From the NCBI GenBank assembly GCA_009841225.1, contig VXMF01000030.1, forward strand, positions 26,218-90,217: DNA of 64,000 nucleotides, read 5' to 3'. The first letter of the stretch is position 1. Each line of letters begins with the position of its first letter. This document shows, piece by piece, positions 62,404-64,000 of this stretch. The stretch comes from Terriglobia bacterium. Lineage in GTDB: Bacteria; Acidobacteriota; Terriglobia; Bryobacterales; UBA6623. Below the pieces are notes generated by a model that searched no databases, was not told the origin of the DNA, and saw nothing but the letters and a program-made list of their open reading frames with translations. Both the position numbers and the translations under genes were made by a program.

Positions 62404-63884
62404 TCGATCGCCGCGACTTCCTCACGGCCGCCATCGCCTCTGGCCTGGGCGGACACTCCGCCAATGCCGCCGGCAACGGACTCAACGTGCTGTTCCTGGC
62501 GGTGGACGACCTGCGGCCCGAATTGGGCTGCTACGGCAACGACCTCGTCCACGCGCCGAATTTGGACAGACTGGCCTCCAGCAGCCTAGTGTTCCAGCGC
62601 GCCTACTGCCAGTCGGCAGTCTGCGGTCCTTCGAGGGCGTCGTTGCTTACAGGACTCAGACCGGACACCACCAAGGTCTGGGGCAACCGCACGCACTTCC
62701 GCGAGACGATGCCAGATCTGGTCACGCTGCCGCAACGCTTCAAGCAGTCCGGATATTACACCCAAGCAATCGGCAAGGTACTGCACGGCAACAAAGCCGA
62801 CCGGCCGTCATGGAGCGTGCCGGCCTGGCCGGCGGGCGGACGGCAGGCAGGCATGCAGTACGTCGACGAGGAACGCTTCGCAGCGATGCGCAGGGAGAGC
62901 CCCGACCATACGTGGTCAGGCGCCGACATCCCGACCCTGGAATGGAAGAAGAAAGCCTCTTGGCAGTCGCCCGAGGTGCCTGACAATGCCCTGCAAGACG
63001 GCCAAGTGGCAGATCGGGCGGTCGACGCGCTGCACCGCTTGCGCGATGACCGGTTCTTCCTGGCTGTCGGCTTTCAGAAACCACACCTGCCCTTCACGGC
63101 GCCGAAGAAATACTTCGATTTGTACGATCCGGCTGCGCTGCGAGTGCCTAAAGACGCCCAGCGTCCGGTGGGCACGTCGGCAGTCGCCTTCACCCGCTCG
63201 CAAGAGTTGCGCGGCTACACGGACATCCCCGACGAGGGGCTGGTGCCGCCGGCCAAAGTCCGAGAACTGATCCACGGGTATTACGCCGCCACCAGCTACA
63301 TGGACGCGCAGGTTGGCCGAGTGTTGGGGGAACTCAAGAGCCTCGGCCTAGCCGACACGACTGTGGTGATCCTGTTCGGCGACCACGGCTGGCATCTAGG
63401 CGAACAACAGACGTGGGCCAAGACCACAAATTTCGAGCTCGCCGCCCGCGCCCCGATGATGCTGCGGGTCCCTGGAATGGCCACGGGCGGGAGGAATTGT
63501 GCCGGGCTGGTAGAGTTCGTCGACATGTACCCGACGCTGTGCGCAGCGTGCGGCATTGATCCGCCAGAAGACTTGGAGGGGACCTCGATGTTGCCGCTGC
63601 TGGAAGACCCGGACCGTCCGTGGAAGAAGGCAGCCTTCAGTCAAATCCCGCGCCCGTATCTGGCGGACCAAGACTGGGTTCACATGGGCTACAGCATGCG
63701 CACGCAGCGATTTCGCTTCACCGAGTGGGTAGACCGTGATCGGACAGTGGTGGCGCGGGGGCTCTACGATCTCGAGAAGTCCGCGTCCGAAACGGTCAAT
63801 ATCGCCGACCAGCCCGAGAATGCGGCAGTGGTAGACACGCTCTCAGCTCAGCTTCGGAACGGATGGCGCGGGGCCCTTCCATAG
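62400..63884 (+). CDS. Iduronate-2-sulfatase-like protein with Tat-like signal
   Basis: S1-type sulfatase of about 494 residues. I start at GTG 62400, overlapping the previous stop, because it gives IDRRDFLTAAIASGLGG, a twin-arginine-type signal, and has GGAG upstream; the longer reading from 62370 adds only non-signal residues. LNVLFLAVDDLRPELGCYG, CGPSRASLLTG and LFGDHGWHLGEQQTWAK are the key sites. Unlike its neighbour it may be exported folded by the Tat system. Ends 116 bases before the window end. Confidence 0.92.
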   Translation: MIDRRDFLTAAIASGLGGHSANAAGNGLNVLFLAVDDLRPELGCYGNDLVHAPNLDRLASSSLVFQRAYCQSAVCGPSRASLLTGLRPDTTKVWGNRTHFRETMPDLVTLPQRFKQSGYYTQAIGKVLHGNKADRPSWSVPAWPAGGRQAGMQYVDEERFAAMRRESPDHTWSGADIPTLEWKKKASWQSPEVPDNALQDGQVADRAVDALHRLRDDRFFLAVGFQKPHLPFTAPKKYFDLYDPAALRVPKDAQRPVGTSAVAFTRSQELRGYTDIPDEGLVPPAKVRELIHGYYAATSYMDAQVGRVLGELKSLGLADTTVVILFGDHGWHLGEQQTWAKTTNFELAARAPMMLRVPGMATGGRNCAGLVEFVDMYPTLCAACGIDPPEDLEGTSMLPLLEDPDRPWKKAAFSQIPRPYLADQDWVHMGYSMRTQRFRFTEWVDRDRTVVARGLYDLEKSASETVNIADQPENAAVVDTLSAQLRNGWRGALP

Positions 63885-63889
63885 GAATC

Positions 63890-64000
63890 GCAGGGGCGCG
63901 GCCGGGCGCGGGCGCCCCCCGGGCGGGCGCGCCCCCAAAAGGAGAAAAACCGATCCGATCTATGCAAACCCCCGCGGGGCGGGGGGGGCCGGCACAACAC
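63890..64000. other. Low-quality GC-homopolymer end of sequence
   Basis: The last ~110 bases consist of runs such as CCCCCC, GGGGGGGG and CCCCAAAAGGAGAAAAA unlike anything else in the window. They carry no gene signal and look like a degraded contig end rather than biology. Confidence 0.5.

Overview
The window is high-GC bacterial chromosome and reads like an Acidobacteriota-type genome. The evidence is an Oar-like TonB receptor with an N-terminal carboxypeptidase-regulatory domain, a CBM9/DUF5916 outer-membrane protein, seven secreted sulfatases and an M81 peptidase. This combination is frequent in Acidobacteriota, including host-associated and marine lineages, but the phylum call is an inference. 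There is no rRNA, phage module or CRISPR array. The last ~110 bases look like a poor-quality contig end.

Layout. (1) 1-7.7 kb is a decayed defence/mobile island ending at a tRNA-Arg(CCU) gene. It holds an AIPR-family abortive-infection protein at the left edge, an IS630-family transposase remnant, a two-gene zinc-finger/membrane operon, a frameshifted HhH-type gene and a CBS-HEPN-like protein. Two diverged ~210-bp repeats, both ending at a tRNA 3'-end sequence, suggest tandem insertion of related elements. (2) 7.8-17 kb carries two sulfatases, a dienelactone hydrolase, a MaoC dehydratase, a TonB-dependent receptor flanked by an ~82-bp direct repeat, and a small lipoprotein. (3) 17-24 kb is housekeeping: rplU-rpmA with a clear promoter and leader hairpin, GT-C and GT2 glycosyltransferases, a membrane-anchored MutS-like ATPase and a SRAP protein. 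(4) 24-32 kb is an RND efflux operon with one adaptor and two permeases. (5) 32-45 kb has three more sulfatases, an M81 peptidase, a MazEF-type toxin-antitoxin pair with a palindromic operator, a DUF5916 protein, a broken hicB, a 2-keto-4-pentenoate hydratase-like enzyme and a cytochrome P450.

(6) 45-60.7 kb is the main discovery: a complete ribosomal peptide (RiPP) cluster of the NHLP/TOMM class. The precursor (52451-52702, minus) has a nitrile-hydratase-like leader and a tiny core, Arg-Cys-Cys-Cys-Cys-Ala, at its C-terminus. Around it are a SagB-type FMN dehydrogenase, a fused leader-binding/E1-like/YcaO cyclodehydratase, a C39 peptidase-ABC exporter, a second NHLM ABC protein, an HlyD adaptor, an alpha/alpha-toroid (terpene-cyclase-like) protein, an unknown ~390-residue protein, and an 806-residue fusion of an AlkB-type di-iron membrane oxygenase to a degenerate GlnE-like adenylyltransferase domain. 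The expected chemistry is cyclisation of four consecutive cysteines to thiazolines, oxidation to thiazoles, further tailoring by the AlkB-like fusion, leader removal by C39 and export. The precursor has its own strong promoter with an embedded inverted repeat and is followed by an 18-bp perfect hairpin; another 22-bp perfect hairpin lies in the sagB upstream region.

(7) 60.8-63.9 kb holds two overlapping iduronate-sulfatase-like genes. No formylglycine-generating enzyme is present in the window, so sulfatase activation must be encoded elsewhere.
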